Positions 25,734 through 35,890 are shown, counted from the stretch's first letter. The stretch is 64,000 nucleotides of DNA from Kordiimonas pumila (GCF_015240255.1 NZ_CP061205.1:2253501-2317500); one strand, 5' to 3'. The notes: generated by a model not told the origin, from the letters alone. Translations and numbers: made by a program.

Positions 25734-27122
25734 ATGGTTCGAATTTTTAGGCACTATGTATCGCCGGTAAAGCTGACGATAGCTCTTGTAGACTTTGGTG
25801 TTGTTCTTGCGAGTGTATTTCTGGCTGAACTTATACGATATGAAATGATTGGCCTGCAGTCATTTTTGGAAAGCCAGTCTCTTATTGCTAATTTGCTTGT
25901 TCCTTGTGTTGTTATCCCTATTCTGTTGGGGGTTGGGGGGTATGAGGCCGAAGCTATTAGCGATATGCGTGTGTTTTTCTTAAGGCTTATGGTTGGTTTG
26001 CTTGGCTCAGGTCTTGCTCTTTCAGCTTTTCTGTACATGTTACCAATGTTGCCTCTATGGCGGTCTATTCTTTTAATGACGATTTTGCTTGGTGGTCTTT
26101 TGGTTTTTGTCACGCATTGGCTGTTTTTAAAATTTACAGATAGAAATTTTCTAAGCCGAAGGGTGGTTGTTTTAGGTGCTGGCGCTTCGGCATTAGAATT
26201 GATGCAGTTATCAGGAAGGGCTGCAGATGCAGGGCTCACTATTGTGGCAACAATTGCGCTACCTGAGGATACTGTCGTTGTAAAGGATTCGGTACCTATT
26301 GAAGAAATTGGCAACCTTGAACAGTTTATACATATGTATCAGGCAGAGTTAGTGATTATTGCTGGTGATATAACCAAAAGCTTGCCCGTAGAAGCACTTA
26401 TCGCTTGTAAGTTAGCGGGTGTTGAGGTGCAGGATCGATTGGCATTTTTTGAGCAGGTCAGAGGGTATGTGGATCTGGCAAGCGTTAAGGCGGAATGGAT
26501 TATATTTTCTGACGGCTTTAAAGGTGGAAGTGGTTGGGAAAGGGCTCTGAAGCGCGTGTCTGATATTGTTGTTAGTTTAAGTGCGCTTATTCTTTTTATG
26601 CCCATTATTTTACTTGCTGCCTTGGCTGTTAAGGTTACTAGTAAAGGGCCAATTTTTTACCGCCAAGAAAGAGTTGGCTTGAACGGCGCATGTTTTAACC
26701 TTTTAAAGTTTCGGAGCATGAAGGTAGATGCGGAAAAAGATGGGGTGCCTGAATTTGCTCAAAAAGCTGACCCGAGAGTGACGCCTGTTGGTAGCTTTTT
26801 AAGGCGCACGCGCATTGATGAGTTACCTCAAGTGATGAGCGTCCTTAAGGGTGATATGAGCTTTGTTGGGCCGCGTCCGGAACGGCCTTTTTTTGTTTCT
26901 CAATTAGAAAAAGAGATACCATTTTTTAAAGAGCGACATTGTTTAAAACCTGGCATAACAGGTTGGGCGCAAATACAGTATCCATATGGGGCGTCTTTTG
27001 AAGATAGTAAAAGAAAACTTGAATATGATCTTTATTATATCAAAAATTATTCAATTTTCCTCGATCTACTTATTATACTACAAACAATACGGGTCATTTT
27101 ATTCCCTGTTGGCGTTCGATAA
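25734..27122 (+). CDS. XrtA-system priming sugar transferase
   Basis: A 462-residue polyprenyl-phosphate sugar-1-phosphate transferase (TIGR03013-like) that would put the first sugar on undecaprenyl phosphate at the inner membrane. Four hydrophobic helices (about residues 10-130) precede a nucleotide-binding-like middle part (about 135-255, with VVLGAGASALELMQ). The C-terminal catalytic domain has LLKFRSMKVDAEKDG, RRTRIDELPQ, GDMSFVGPRPERPFF and LKPGITGWAQI. It is the first gene of the XrtA locus and is followed by prsT. The gap 25615-25733 must hold the locus promoter, though I see no clear consensus. Confidence 0.93.
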   Translation: MVRIFRHYVSPVKLTIALVDFGVVLASVFLAELIRYEMIGLQSFLESQSLIANLLVPCVVIPILLGVGGYEAEAISDMRVFFLRLMVGLLGSGLALSAFLYMLPMLPLWRSILLMTILLGGLLVFVTHWLFLKFTDRNFLSRRVVVLGAGASALELMQLSGRAADAGLTIVATIALPEDTVVVKDSVPIEEIGNLEQFIHMYQAELVIIAGDITKSLPVEALIACKLAGVEVQDRLAFFEQVRGYVDLASVKAEWIIFSDGFKGGSGWERALKRVSDIVVSLSALILFMPIILLAALAVKVTSKGPIFYRQERVGLNGACFNLLKFRSMKVDAEKDGVPEFAQKADPRVTPVGSFLRRTRIDELPQVMSVLKGDMSFVGPRPERPFFVSQLEKEIPFFKERHCLKPGITGWAQIQYPYGASFEDSKRKLEYDLYYIKNYSIFLDLLIILQTIRVILFPVGVR

Positions 27123-27153
27123 TGATTGAAAAGTAACTTCAAGAGAGGCCGTA

Positions 27154-29955
27154 ATGAAACTTATACACAACCGGTTACTTTATCCTATTATTGCCGGAGC
27201 TTTATCACTCTCTTTATCAACGCAGGTTACAGCGCAAACGGCTGTTTTTGATCCTGTACAGAAATTGATTGCCAGCAAACAGTATGACCAAGCAATTGAA
27301 ACTTTAAATAAATTAACGGTTTCTTCATCTGAAGAGGCTGAAAAATATAGACTGTTAGCACAGGTTTATTTGCTAACGGGCGCAGGCATTGCTGCTGAAG
27401 CTGCGGTCGATAGAGCGCGCCGTTTAGGAGCGGATTACGCTATAACTGCAGTGCCTTATGCAAAAGCATTACTTATTCAGGGTAAATATGGGGCCGCAAA
27501 AGCAGCCTTAAGAGGGGTAAGTATCCCTGATGAATACCTGAGAGATTCTTATATCATATCAGGTGATGCAAACTTTGCTGAAAATAAATTTGCAGAAGCA
27601 CAACGTGACTATGAGCTTGCAAAAGCCAAAGATGATACTGATTTTCAAGCTTTTCTGGGGCTTGCGCGTCTGGAGTTACGCCGAGGTAACCTTGCAAAGG
27701 CACAGGAGTTCGGTGTTGAAGCGGAAAGCCGTGCAGCTGATAATACAATGGTGCAATATACACTGGGGCTTATTGCGCGCTACACAGGTGCTCCAGCAGA
27801 GGCTGAGAAGTATTTCCTTGAGGCTGTTCGGCTATACCCAGATAATATTATGGCCAATATCGAAATTGCGAGCAGTAAGGTTAATGACGGGAAAATTGCT
27901 GAAGCAGAAGCTTTGCTTGATAAGGTATATGCTGTATCGCCGCACCAGCCCTTAGCACTTTATCTATCTGCCGTTATTAATGCCTCTAAAGGGAACTATC
28001 AGGAGGCAGCAACATTATTAAGCCGCGCCAAAGGTCTTGCGGATGTGTATTTGCCTGCTGTTTATGTGAAAGGGATGGTTGCTTTTCAACTGGAAAAATA
28101 TGATGTGGCAATTGAATCTCTTACAAAAGTAATAGGCGCACGACCAGATAATAAGCCGGCACGCTTGGCGCTTGCAACCAGTTATTCTAAGTCAGAGCGA
28201 CCAGCGACTGCCCTGAAGATCTTGGCGCCTTTGCTAGAGGCGGAACAGGTGGATTTGAATGTCTTAACGGTTGCTGCTTCAGCGGCAGTTGCATCAGGAG
28301 ATGCCGCTAAAGGCGAAGAATATTATAAACGCGCTTCTGCGTTAAAGGCATCAGGAGCTAGTGGTGGTGTTGGTGGACTTAGCACCAAGCTTGCTCTTGC
28401 ACAGTATGCTGTTGGTGATAGTGAAAAAGCGCTGGCAACTCTTTCAAGTGTTATTGCAGGTAGTGAGGTTGACCTTCGGGAACTTGGCTTAATGGGTAGC
28501 ATGCAAATTCGTGCGCAGGATTATGAGGGAGCTGAAGATACAATAAACAGAGTGCTAAAATTAGCACCTGATCGTGCTCTTGGTTATAATATGCGCGGAA
28601 CATTGGAGTTTAAGCGGCGCGAATACGCTAAATCAATTGTGTCATACTCCAAGGCTCTTGATATAAGCGGCAATTATCATACGGCACGCCGTAATCGCGG
28701 CTTATCATATATGCAGCTTGGTGATTATAAAAATGCAAAGAAAGACTTAAAGCAAGTACTCTCAGATGAGCCTAATGATGTTCTTACAAAGGCTGTACTA
28801 GCCAAAACATTATTATTAATGGGGGAAGCCGCAGAGTCGACGGATTATTTTCGTGAAGCTATTCGTGTGATGCCGCGTTCTGTGAAGCTTGCCACTGATT
28901 ACGCTCAAGCCTTAACCGATGCGGGCATTACTACCCAGGCAATAGAGCAGGCGCGGAAAGCCGCCGTGATGGGGCAAGATGACCCTGCCGTTTTAAAGCG
29001 TATGGGCCTTTTACTATTGCGTTTACAGCAGCCTGCCGCAGCGGAGCGGCCTTTATCGCGGTATGCTGCGTTTAATCCGAATTCTGGCGAAGCTCATGTT
29101 ATGCACGGTAGGGCAATGTTGCAGATGGGTTTATACACCGGGTCTGCCATGTCTTTTAGCCGCGCTGAAACAGCAACTAATGACTTGGCTGATAAAGCGG
29201 AGCTTGAATGGTACTTTTTTACAGCAGAAGCTTTAGGCAATAAATACGATAGAGCTGCCGCGCGATTAAGTTCGCTTAACTTGTCGAAGAGGCCTGCAGA
29301 TATTAAAGCAAGTATTGTGGGTGATTTCCTTTTGGCGACAGGAGAGCCGGTTAAGGCAGAAGAATCTTATCGCAGTATTATGCAAAATGAACCAACGAGC
29401 GATGTTGTTATTGGTCTTGCTAATGCACTTTCGTCGCAAGAAAAGGCTGCTGAGGCTATTAAAGAACTTGAAAAGTACCTTACTAAAAAGCCTGAAGATC
29501 GCATTGTTCTAGCATCACTCGGTAAACGGTATGAGGCTGTTCAAAAGTATGATGATGCAAGCCGGCAATATGAAAAAATATTGCGGAGCGGCGTTGCTGA
29601 TGCCCAAATTGCGGCGCGGCTGGCATATGTTTATCTCATGCTTGGTAATAATAAGAGTATCAAATTAGCATCCAGCGCGCATCTTATGATGCCGGACGAC
29701 CCTTTTATTCAGGACGTTTACGGGTGGGTTATATTGCAGGCCGGACGCAATACGGAAGAGTCAATTGAGGCGCTTGAAAAAGCGGTTAGGCGTGACCCAG
29801 CAAAAGCAATTTACAAATATCATCTTGGTATGGCGTATGTAGCACGTGGTAATCGTGTTGATGCCCGTAAATTCCTTGAGCAGGCTTTAAGTTTGGACCC
29901 TACGTTTGAAGGCGCCTCTGAGGCTAGGCGACAACTTTCATTGTTAGACTATTAA
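27154..29955 (+). CDS. prsT: XrtA-system TPR protein PrsT
   Basis: A 933-residue exported protein with a signal peptide (about residues 1-28, ending TQVTAQ) and tetratricopeptide repeats along almost its entire length, for example VQKLIASKQYDQAIETLNKL near the start and DASRQYEKILRSGVADAQIA near the end. Length and position match PrsT, the large TPR protein conserved in XrtA/PEP-CTERM exopolysaccharide loci. It probably scaffolds the polysaccharide export machinery in the periplasm; direct function is unproven. It lies 31 bases after the priming transferase and 2 bases before the next glycosyltransferase. Confidence 0.92.
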   Translation: MKLIHNRLLYPIIAGALSLSLSTQVTAQTAVFDPVQKLIASKQYDQAIETLNKLTVSSSEEAEKYRLLAQVYLLTGAGIAAEAAVDRARRLGADYAITAVPYAKALLIQGKYGAAKAALRGVSIPDEYLRDSYIISGDANFAENKFAEAQRDYELAKAKDDTDFQAFLGLARLELRRGNLAKAQEFGVEAESRAADNTMVQYTLGLIARYTGAPAEAEKYFLEAVRLYPDNIMANIEIASSKVNDGKIAEAEALLDKVYAVSPHQPLALYLSAVINASKGNYQEAATLLSRAKGLADVYLPAVYVKGMVAFQLEKYDVAIESLTKVIGARPDNKPARLALATSYSKSERPATALKILAPLLEAEQVDLNVLTVAASAAVASGDAAKGEEYYKRASALKASGASGGVGGLSTKLALAQYAVGDSEKALATLSSVIAGSEVDLRELGLMGSMQIRAQDYEGAEDTINRVLKLAPDRALGYNMRGTLEFKRREYAKSIVSYSKALDISGNYHTARRNRGLSYMQLGDYKNAKKDLKQVLSDEPNDVLTKAVLAKTLLLMGEAAESTDYFREAIRVMPRSVKLATDYAQALTDAGITTQAIEQARKAAVMGQDDPAVLKRMGLLLLRLQQPAAAERPLSRYAAFNPNSGEAHVMHGRAMLQMGLYTGSAMSFSRAETATNDLADKAELEWYFFTAEALGNKYDRAAARLSSLNLSKRPADIKASIVGDFLLATGEPVKAEESYRSIMQNEPTSDVVIGLANALSSQEKAAEAIKELEKYLTKKPEDRIVLASLGKRYEAVQKYDDASRQYEKILRSGVADAQIAARLAYVYLMLGNNKSIKLASSAHLMMPDDPFIQDVYGWVILQAGRNTEESIEALEKAVRRDPAKAIYKYHLGMAYVARGNRVDARKFLEQALSLDPTFEGASEARRQLSLLDY

Positions 29956-29957
29956 TA

Positions 29958-31145
29958 ATGTCAGCTAAACCGGTGCGTATTCTTCTGTTCTCTACATTGT
30001 TTCCTCACCCAGCAGAGCCAAGCTTGGGGGTTTTTGTCGAGAACAGGTTGCGTAATTTATTAGATGATGAAGATGTTGAAGCGTTTGTCGTTGCGCCAGT
30101 GCCTTGGTTTCCTTTCACAAATGAAAAGTTTGGTTCTTACGCAAAAGCTGCACGCGCACCGTTAAAAGAAGTCCGTAGTGGAATTACTGTTTTTCATCCA
30201 CGATTTCTGGTTATACCGAAAATTGGTATGCTTTTAACCCCATTCTTTTTGTATTGGTCTGCTTTACTTTGCATTAAGAAGCTCGTTAAAAAAGGCTATC
30301 AGTTTGATCTGATTGATTCACATTACCTCTATCCGGACGCAATAGCGGCAAAATGGCTTGCGAAAAAGTTTTCTGTGCCCTTTTGTGCTACAGCACGAGG
30401 AAGTGATGTGACGCAGATAGGCCTGATGGCCTGGCCTAAAAAAATGATTTTGAATATGACTAAATCTGCCGCTCATATTATTACAGTAAGCGAAAACTTA
30501 AAGCGTGACTTGGTCAATAATGTTGGTGTTTCCTGTAGCAAAATATCAACCCTAAGAAACGGCGTTGACCTTCAGCTTTTCCATGAAACTGATCGTGATG
30601 AAACTAGAGAACGCTGGCGATCAACTGGGCCAGTAATGATTTTTGCCGGGTGGCTAATCCCCCGTAAACGCCTTGATATTGTGCTTGAAGTTACGAAACT
30701 ATTGCCTGATCTAAGAACGGTAATTGTTGGTGATGGCCCTTTGAGGGCCTCTATAGATGATTGGGTTTTAAAAGAAAGCTTGGAAAACCGTATCATTTTT
30801 GAGGGCCTTAAAAAACCTACAGAAATGCCTGCGCTGTTTAGCGGAGCTGATATACTTCTTCTGCCATCTGACCGGGAAGGGTGGGCAAATGTTTTGCTAG
30901 AGGCTATGGCATGTGGCACGCCGGTTGTAAGCAGAGATGTTGGGAGCGCCGCTGATTTTATTAGCGAGCATGTAGGGCAGGTCGTTTCATCAGATAATCC
31001 TGCTATAATAGCCGAAGCTGTTAAAAGTGTTCTCGATAGATGTAAGGACCGTGCTGCGATAAGGGAATTTGCTAATCATTATGACTGGCGCGAAACATCA
31101 AAAAGCCAAAAAGAAATTTTTGATAAAGCTCTTGGTAATAAATGA
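29958..31145 (+). CDS. GT4-family glycosyltransferase
   Basis: A 395-residue GT-B fold enzyme. The N-terminal part begins RILLFSTLFPHPAEPSLGVF, and the C-terminal donor-binding half has the GT4 signature DREGWANVLLEAMACGTPVV (about residues 308-327), where the paired acidic residues bind the nucleotide sugar. It also has IFAGWLIPRKRLDIVLEV. The enzyme likely adds a sugar to the lipid-linked repeat unit; donor and acceptor cannot be told. It is closely spaced between prsT and galE. Confidence 0.9.
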   Translation: MSAKPVRILLFSTLFPHPAEPSLGVFVENRLRNLLDDEDVEAFVVAPVPWFPFTNEKFGSYAKAARAPLKEVRSGITVFHPRFLVIPKIGMLLTPFFLYWSALLCIKKLVKKGYQFDLIDSHYLYPDAIAAKWLAKKFSVPFCATARGSDVTQIGLMAWPKKMILNMTKSAAHIITVSENLKRDLVNNVGVSCSKISTLRNGVDLQLFHETDRDETRERWRSTGPVMIFAGWLIPRKRLDIVLEVTKLLPDLRTVIVGDGPLRASIDDWVLKESLENRIIFEGLKKPTEMPALFSGADILLLPSDREGWANVLLEAMACGTPVVSRDVGSAADFISEHVGQVVSSDNPAIIAEAVKSVLDRCKDRAAIREFANHYDWRETSKSQKEIFDKALGNK

Positions 31146-31164
31146 ATAAATGGGAACTTCTTGT

Positions 31165-32169
31165 ATGAATGCTCTTATTACAGGCCCTATACTTGTTACT
31201 GGCGGTGCTGGGTATATTGGTGGGCAAACAGTTTTAAGTTTACTGGATCAAGGCGCTGATGTTGTTGTTCTTGATGATCTATCAACAGGCAGTGTACGAC
31301 CCTTTCACGAAAATACAGCTTTTTATCAAGGTAGAATCCAAGACCAAGGCCTTGTTAGTGAAATTCTGAAAAAGCACCAGATAAAGTCCATATTGCACTT
31401 TGCCGGGTTTATTAAGGTAGACGAGTCTATATCTAACCCCTTGAAGTACTATAACAACAATACAGACGGTAGCCGGGTGCTTATCGAGGCAGCCGTGCAT
31501 AACAATGTTGAGACTTTTTTGTTTTCGTCAACCGCAGCGGTATATGGTTCAATTACAGGCGTAGAAACTGTTGATGAAGCGCTTGAGGTGCACCCCCTTA
31601 ATCCATATGGGTGGTCTAAGCTCTTTACTGAGCGCCTGTTACAGGACGTTTCCAAGGCCCATGGTATGCAATACGGCATCTTTCGGTATTTTAATGTAGC
31701 CGGCGCTGATATGCGCTTTAGACATGGGCAGTTTTTAGAAAAACCGGTGCACTTGATTGGGCGTGCAATCGATGCCTTGCTGGGAACGGCTCCGCCTTTG
31801 CAGATATTTGGTAATACATTAGCAACACCCGATGGAACAGGTGTTAGAGATTATATTCACGTTTCTGACTTAGCAGATGCCCATGTTGCTTTATTACAAA
31901 ATCTACAAAGCATACCTAAAAACCGCCTATTAAATTTGGGATATGGCAAGGGACATAGTGTTCTGGATGTGATAAAGTGTCTTGAAGAAATTAGCGGTAA
32001 ACCTGTGCCTTACGAATTCGTGCCAGCAAGGGAAGGGGAAGCCGCATCCGTTGTTGCAAATGTAAAAATGCTCACTGAACATTTGGCTTGGAAACCCCAA
32101 CACGCTAATTTAAAAGAAATAATCGCGACGTCACTTGAATGGCGACAAAGAACAAACTTTGAGAAATAG
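31165..32169 (+). CDS. galE: UDP-glucose 4-epimerase
   Basis: A 334-residue short-chain dehydrogenase-type enzyme interconverting UDP-glucose and UDP-galactose. The NAD-binding motif TGGAGYIGG is near residue 12, the catalytic pair is in NPYGWSK (Tyr and Lys), and LFSSTAAVYG supplies the active-site Ser/Thr region. RYFNVAGAD and GTGVRDYIHVSDLADAHV are typical GalE segments. I start at ATG 31165, with GGGAA upstream; ATG 31150 would add five residues. In this locus it presumably supplies UDP-galactose or a related sugar for the exopolysaccharide. Confidence 0.93.
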   Translation: MNALITGPILVTGGAGYIGGQTVLSLLDQGADVVVLDDLSTGSVRPFHENTAFYQGRIQDQGLVSEILKKHQIKSILHFAGFIKVDESISNPLKYYNNNTDGSRVLIEAAVHNNVETFLFSSTAAVYGSITGVETVDEALEVHPLNPYGWSKLFTERLLQDVSKAHGMQYGIFRYFNVAGADMRFRHGQFLEKPVHLIGRAIDALLGTAPPLQIFGNTLATPDGTGVRDYIHVSDLADAHVALLQNLQSIPKNRLLNLGYGKGHSVLDVIKCLEEISGKPVPYEFVPAREGEAASVVANVKMLTEHLAWKPQHANLKEIIATSLEWRQRTNFEK

Positions 32170-32178
32170 AGACATTTT

Positions 32179-32334
32179 ATGGATACAGTCTACTTTATAA
32201 TGTTTTGTTTTATAATCGCCTATGTGATTTTTTGGTGTCTGCAAAATGATGATCAGGCCGAATTTACTGGCCAAAAAAGAGATGAAAAATTTTCAGCAAA
32301 AAACATTTCTGACAAAAATCAAAGTCCAGAGTAA
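32179..32334 (+). CDS. Small single-pass membrane protein candidate
   Basis: A 51-codon frame beginning 9 bases after the galE stop: MDTVYFIMFC then a hydrophobic helix (about residues 4-21, ending IFWCLQ) and a polar, Lys/Asp/Gln-rich tail ending KNQSPE. Codon use and spacing fit an operon member, with AGAGA ahead of the ATG. I know no homologue. It could be a small accessory to the export complex; a chance frame cannot be excluded. The following 130 bases (32335-32464) are A+T rich without a gene and may hold a promoter for the export genes. Confidence 0.5.
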   Translation: MDTVYFIMFCFIIAYVIFWCLQNDDQAEFTGQKRDEKFSAKNISDKNQSPE

Positions 32335-32464
32335 AATTTTTTAGTATATTGATTAAGTGTCTTGTCATATAGAAGGCTAAATATTTGGCTGGATTAGCTT
32401 ATTGTATTTGAGTTATACACTTTATTACTATTAATTCGAAATTTATCGATACGGGAGAGGCCTT

Positions 32465-33100
32465 GTGGTGTCTTGTTTGTTGCGTAATTGGATGAAGAGC
32501 ATGCTCGTAATTGGGGCTGTACTTATCATTTCTGGTTGTTCCAACCATGGCAAGCTGCCACCCGCGCCGTTTGTGCCTCCTAACGAAGGCCCTGGTCCTG
32601 GGTATTTAATAGGCCCACTTGACCGATTAAATGTGTTTGTATGGCGTAATCCAGAGTTGTCTGTTGGTATAACAGTGCGCCCGGACGGAAGGCTCTCAAT
32701 TCCTTTGATTGATGATTTGCCAGCTACAGGTAAAACTCCAAGCCAGCTTGCCCGTGATATCGAGGAAGCTCTTGGCGTTTATATTCAGCAGCCAATTGTT
32801 TCAATAATGGTTGAAAATTTTGTTGGCCCATTTTCGCAGCAGGTACGTGTTGTGGGGGAAGCTGCAAGCCCGCAAGCTATTCCGTATCGGGCTAATATGA
32901 CCTTGTTGGATGTGATGATCCAGGTGGGAGGCCTAACTGAGTTTGCTGCTGGAGACCGTGCAACGCTTGTACGGTTTGAAGAAGGTGAGCAAAAGGAATA
33001 TGGATTAAAGATTGAATCTTTGATTAGGGACGGCGAAATTGACGCAAATGTTAAGATTTTGCCTGGTGATGTTTTAATAATTCCAGAGAGTATTCTGTAG
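32465..33100 (+). CDS. XrtA-system polysaccharide export lipoprotein (Wza-like)
   Basis: A 211-residue outer-membrane lipoprotein of the polysaccharide biosynthesis/export family. The signal peptide ends in LIISGC, giving lipidation at Cys 25. The Poly_export domain starts at YLIGPLDRLNVFVWRNPELS, with VRPDGRLSIPLIDDL, and SLBB-like segments follow (RVVGEAASPQAIPYRANMTL). Translation probably starts at GTG 32465, since GGGAGAGG lies at the right distance. It should form the outer-membrane channel working with the chain-length protein encoded next. Confidence 0.92.
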   Translation: MVSCLLRNWMKSMLVIGAVLIISGCSNHGKLPPAPFVPPNEGPGPGYLIGPLDRLNVFVWRNPELSVGITVRPDGRLSIPLIDDLPATGKTPSQLARDIEEALGVYIQQPIVSIMVENFVGPFSQQVRVVGEAASPQAIPYRANMTLLDVMIQVGGLTEFAAGDRATLVRFEEGEQKEYGLKIESLIRDGEIDANVKILPGDVLIIPESIL

Positions 33101-33132
33101 TAAGTAGTGCACTAAAGGTTCAGGAGGTATAA

Positions 33133-34761
33133 TTGGCCGCGCAAGCATTAGGACTTCATGAAGTCTTTCAACAGCTTAAAACCATTGCTTATGGCATATG
33201 GAGAAAGCGTTGGTATTTGCTTGTGACAAGCTGGATTATCAGCTTGCTGGGCTGGGGACTAGTGTCAACAATGCCTTATCGTTACGAGGCAAATGCACGT
33301 ATCTTTGTTGATGCGGATACTATTTTGCCGATGATTGCAAAAAATCTTGGTATTGATGTTGATACAACTCGAAAAGTGGATGCTATCCGCAGGACCTTGA
33401 TAACACGTCCGAATATCGAAAAAATTATCCGCCGCTCTGATTATCTTGATCGTTTAGCAAGTAATGATGCACTATTAACCGAGATGGTAGCCAGTCTGCA
33501 GCGAGATATACGTATTATACCGCTGGATGACGGCGAATACAGAATACAGTATGAGATTGATGAAAAAAGACTGAGTGATAAGCAGCGCTCAGAAGTGGCA
33601 AAAAATGTTGTGAACAGCCTTCTTTCTTTCTTTTTGGAGAAAGGGGGAGAATCAGGCGGAAGTGACGTTCGCCAAGGTCAGGAGTTTCTTGAACAGAATA
33701 TTCGGGAATACTCCGACAGGTTAAGCTCGGCTGAAGCTGCTCATGCTAAGTTTTTACAAGATAACCTTGAGTATGTTGGTGGCGATAGCAAGTTTCTGAC
33801 ACGCCTAGATAATGCCAAAAAAGATTTAAGAGAAACGCGTAACAAGATAGGCGAGTTGCGAGTTTCGCAGCAAACATTGCAGGAACAATTAAAAAACGTG
33901 CCTCCGACAATCAGGGAGGCACGTTCTGCTCGCACTAAAAATGGAGGTGACAGAGATCCTTTGCAAGAAAGGCTCGCTGACCTGCAGAAAAAATTAGATC
34001 AACTTCGAATTCTTGGCTTCCGCGATATGCACCCTGATGTGGTGAATGTAAGTAGGCAGATCGATGCCTTAAAAGTGGAAATGGAACAGCAACAGGCAGA
34101 AGTAGCCGCTGAAATTGAAGATGCTGTTCAGACAGGGCGGGCCTCAAACCTCACCACTGAGACGCCTAACCGGCTTTATGAAGAATTAATGCTTCAAAAC
34201 GTACAAACGTTAACGCAGATCAAGTCAATGGAGCAACGTGAAGCAGAACAGATAAATCAAGTGGCTGAGCTTGAAGAAAAAGCCAAGCGTGTTCCAGAGA
34301 TTGAGGCCGAGGAAAGCCAGCTTAAGCGCGATTATAATTTGATCCGGAAAACATACGAATCATTACAGAAACAAAAACAAAGCCTTGATTTACGAGCGGA
34401 TGTTGAAGGCGCAGATGAAACCGTTGCGTTTCGTGTTGTTGAGCCTCCTGTTGCACCTAAAAAGCCCAGTGGCCCGCCGCGCTTGCTTTTTATGAGCGCA
34501 GTTCTTGTTGGTGCTTTAGTTGCCGGTATTGGTGTGGCACTTGTTTTGTCGCAGTTACGGCCTGTAATCATTACTGTTGAACAGTTGAGGGCGAGTTTTG
34601 ATTTGCCTGTTCTCGGTAATGTCACAAGGACGCTTTCTGAACAAGAGACGAAGCAGCGTAGTATCGATTTGTTGTTATTTGCGGGCCTTAGTGCGCTGCT
34701 GTTTATCGTATTTGCAGTGTTCCTTGCGATGGATATTTTAGGCGGACCATCACTTGGATAA
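33133..34761 (+). CDS. XrtA-system chain-length determinant (Wzz/GNVR)
   Basis: A 542-residue inner-membrane protein with a first transmembrane helix at about residues 29-46, a long periplasmic coiled-coil part (about 170-430) and further hydrophobic helices near the end (about 452-475 and 515-535). The Wzz and GNVR domains are recognisable (PYRYEANARIFVDADTILPM; RLYEELMLQNVQTLTQIKSM). Such proteins set the chain length and co-ordinate export with a tyrosine kinase. TTG 33133 is the likely start: AGGAGG lies 6 bases before it and no better start follows nearby. Confidence 0.93.
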   Translation: MAAQALGLHEVFQQLKTIAYGIWRKRWYLLVTSWIISLLGWGLVSTMPYRYEANARIFVDADTILPMIAKNLGIDVDTTRKVDAIRRTLITRPNIEKIIRRSDYLDRLASNDALLTEMVASLQRDIRIIPLDDGEYRIQYEIDEKRLSDKQRSEVAKNVVNSLLSFFLEKGGESGGSDVRQGQEFLEQNIREYSDRLSSAEAAHAKFLQDNLEYVGGDSKFLTRLDNAKKDLRETRNKIGELRVSQQTLQEQLKNVPPTIREARSARTKNGGDRDPLQERLADLQKKLDQLRILGFRDMHPDVVNVSRQIDALKVEMEQQQAEVAAEIEDAVQTGRASNLTTETPNRLYEELMLQNVQTLTQIKSMEQREAEQINQVAELEEKAKRVPEIEAEESQLKRDYNLIRKTYESLQKQKQSLDLRADVEGADETVAFRVVEPPVAPKKPSGPPRLLFMSAVLVGALVAGIGVALVLSQLRPVIITVEQLRASFDLPVLGNVTRTLSEQETKQRSIDLLLFAGLSALLFIVFAVFLAMDILGGPSLG

Positions 34762-34778
34762 CATTGAAGAGTAGTAAA

Positions 34779-35882
34779 ATGGATATTATAGAACGGTCAG
34801 CAAAAGACGAAGAAAAGAAAAAGAAGGCCTCCAGCCTTGTTGAGCGAGCTGCCTCTCTCGACGGAAAATCGCCTTTTGCGTCTAAAAAACAATCTGGGGA
34901 CGCCAAAACAGAGAAGCGTGACCCTTCTTCAATGAACCCTGGAGATCAGGAAAGTCAGAGCAGACCATTTGCTGGTGGAATAGGCGATTCAAGTGCGAGA
35001 AAAAATCGCGAAGCAAAGCCAAAAGACGAAAACGCGGATGCAGATTTACCGCAGAAAGACGATCCAACAACACTTGCGATAGGCAAAAGCCATATCGATA
35101 GCGGGGGGGCAGATAAAACTCCTGTTGAGATAAAAAAAGCCAAGAAAAAGCCGGAGCAAGAAGTTGATTTGGTAAGCTTGCGTGAGGCGGGCTATATTAC
35201 ACCTGACATGCCACCTAACTTAATGTCAGAGGAATTCAGGATCATCAAACGGTCTATTCTTCTAAATGCTTTTTCGAAGGGCATGCAGAAAAGCAAAAAT
35301 AGTAATGTTATTTTGGTAACGAGTTCTAATCCGGCTGAGGGAAAAACATTTTGCACAATTAATCTAGCACTTTCCATCGCTACGGAGCAGGATACTACCG
35401 TATTACTTGTCGATGCGGATTTCTCGAAACCAGAGGTTCTTAATAGGCTTGGTGTTGCTGGTGGCCGAGGTTTAATGGATGTGGTGGCAGACGGTGAGCT
35501 TGATGTATCAGACTGTCTCATTCGCACCAACATTCCCAATCTGGTACTGTTACCAGCCGGGCGGCAGCATAATTTGACAACCGAGCTACTGGCCAGTGAG
35601 CGGATGGAAGCAATCGTTGATGAAATTGCTACACGCTACCCTGATCGACTTGTTATTTTTGATTCGCCTCCAGTTCTTGCCAGTTCTGCAGCTTCAGTTC
35701 TTGCCCTTTATATGGGGCAAGTTGTTTTCGTTATTAAGGCAGAAGAAACATCAGAGCCGCAGATCAAGGAAAGCCTTAACATGATCAGTGCGTGCGAAAA
35801 TATTAACCTGTTACTTAACCAAACGAAATTTAGCGGCAGTAATAAGCGTTTCGCTACGTACTATGGCTATGGTGGTCGGTAG
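34779..35882 (+). CDS. XrtA-associated tyrosine autokinase
   Basis: A 367-residue bacterial tyrosine kinase of the CpsD/CapB type. A charged, low-complexity N-terminal stretch (about residues 1-135) precedes the P-loop ATPase: SSNPAEGKTFCTINLAL (Walker A), VLLVDADFSKPEV (Walker A prime) and RLVIFDSPPVL (Walker B). The C terminus RFATYYGYGGR holds the tyrosines that would be autophosphorylated. I start at ATG 34779; a TTG 15 bases upstream is in frame. It should work with the chain-length determinant encoded just upstream to control polymer length and export. Confidence 0.92.
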   Translation: MDIIERSAKDEEKKKKASSLVERAASLDGKSPFASKKQSGDAKTEKRDPSSMNPGDQESQSRPFAGGIGDSSARKNREAKPKDENADADLPQKDDPTTLAIGKSHIDSGGADKTPVEIKKAKKKPEQEVDLVSLREAGYITPDMPPNLMSEEFRIIKRSILLNAFSKGMQKSKNSNVILVTSSNPAEGKTFCTINLALSIATEQDTTVLLVDADFSKPEVLNRLGVAGGRGLMDVVADGELDVSDCLIRTNIPNLVLLPAGRQHNLTTELLASERMEAIVDEIATRYPDRLVIFDSPPVLASSAASVLALYMGQVVFVIKAEETSEPQIKESLNMISACENINLLLNQTKFSGSNKRFATYYGYGGR

Positions 35883-35890
35883 GAGTTTTT

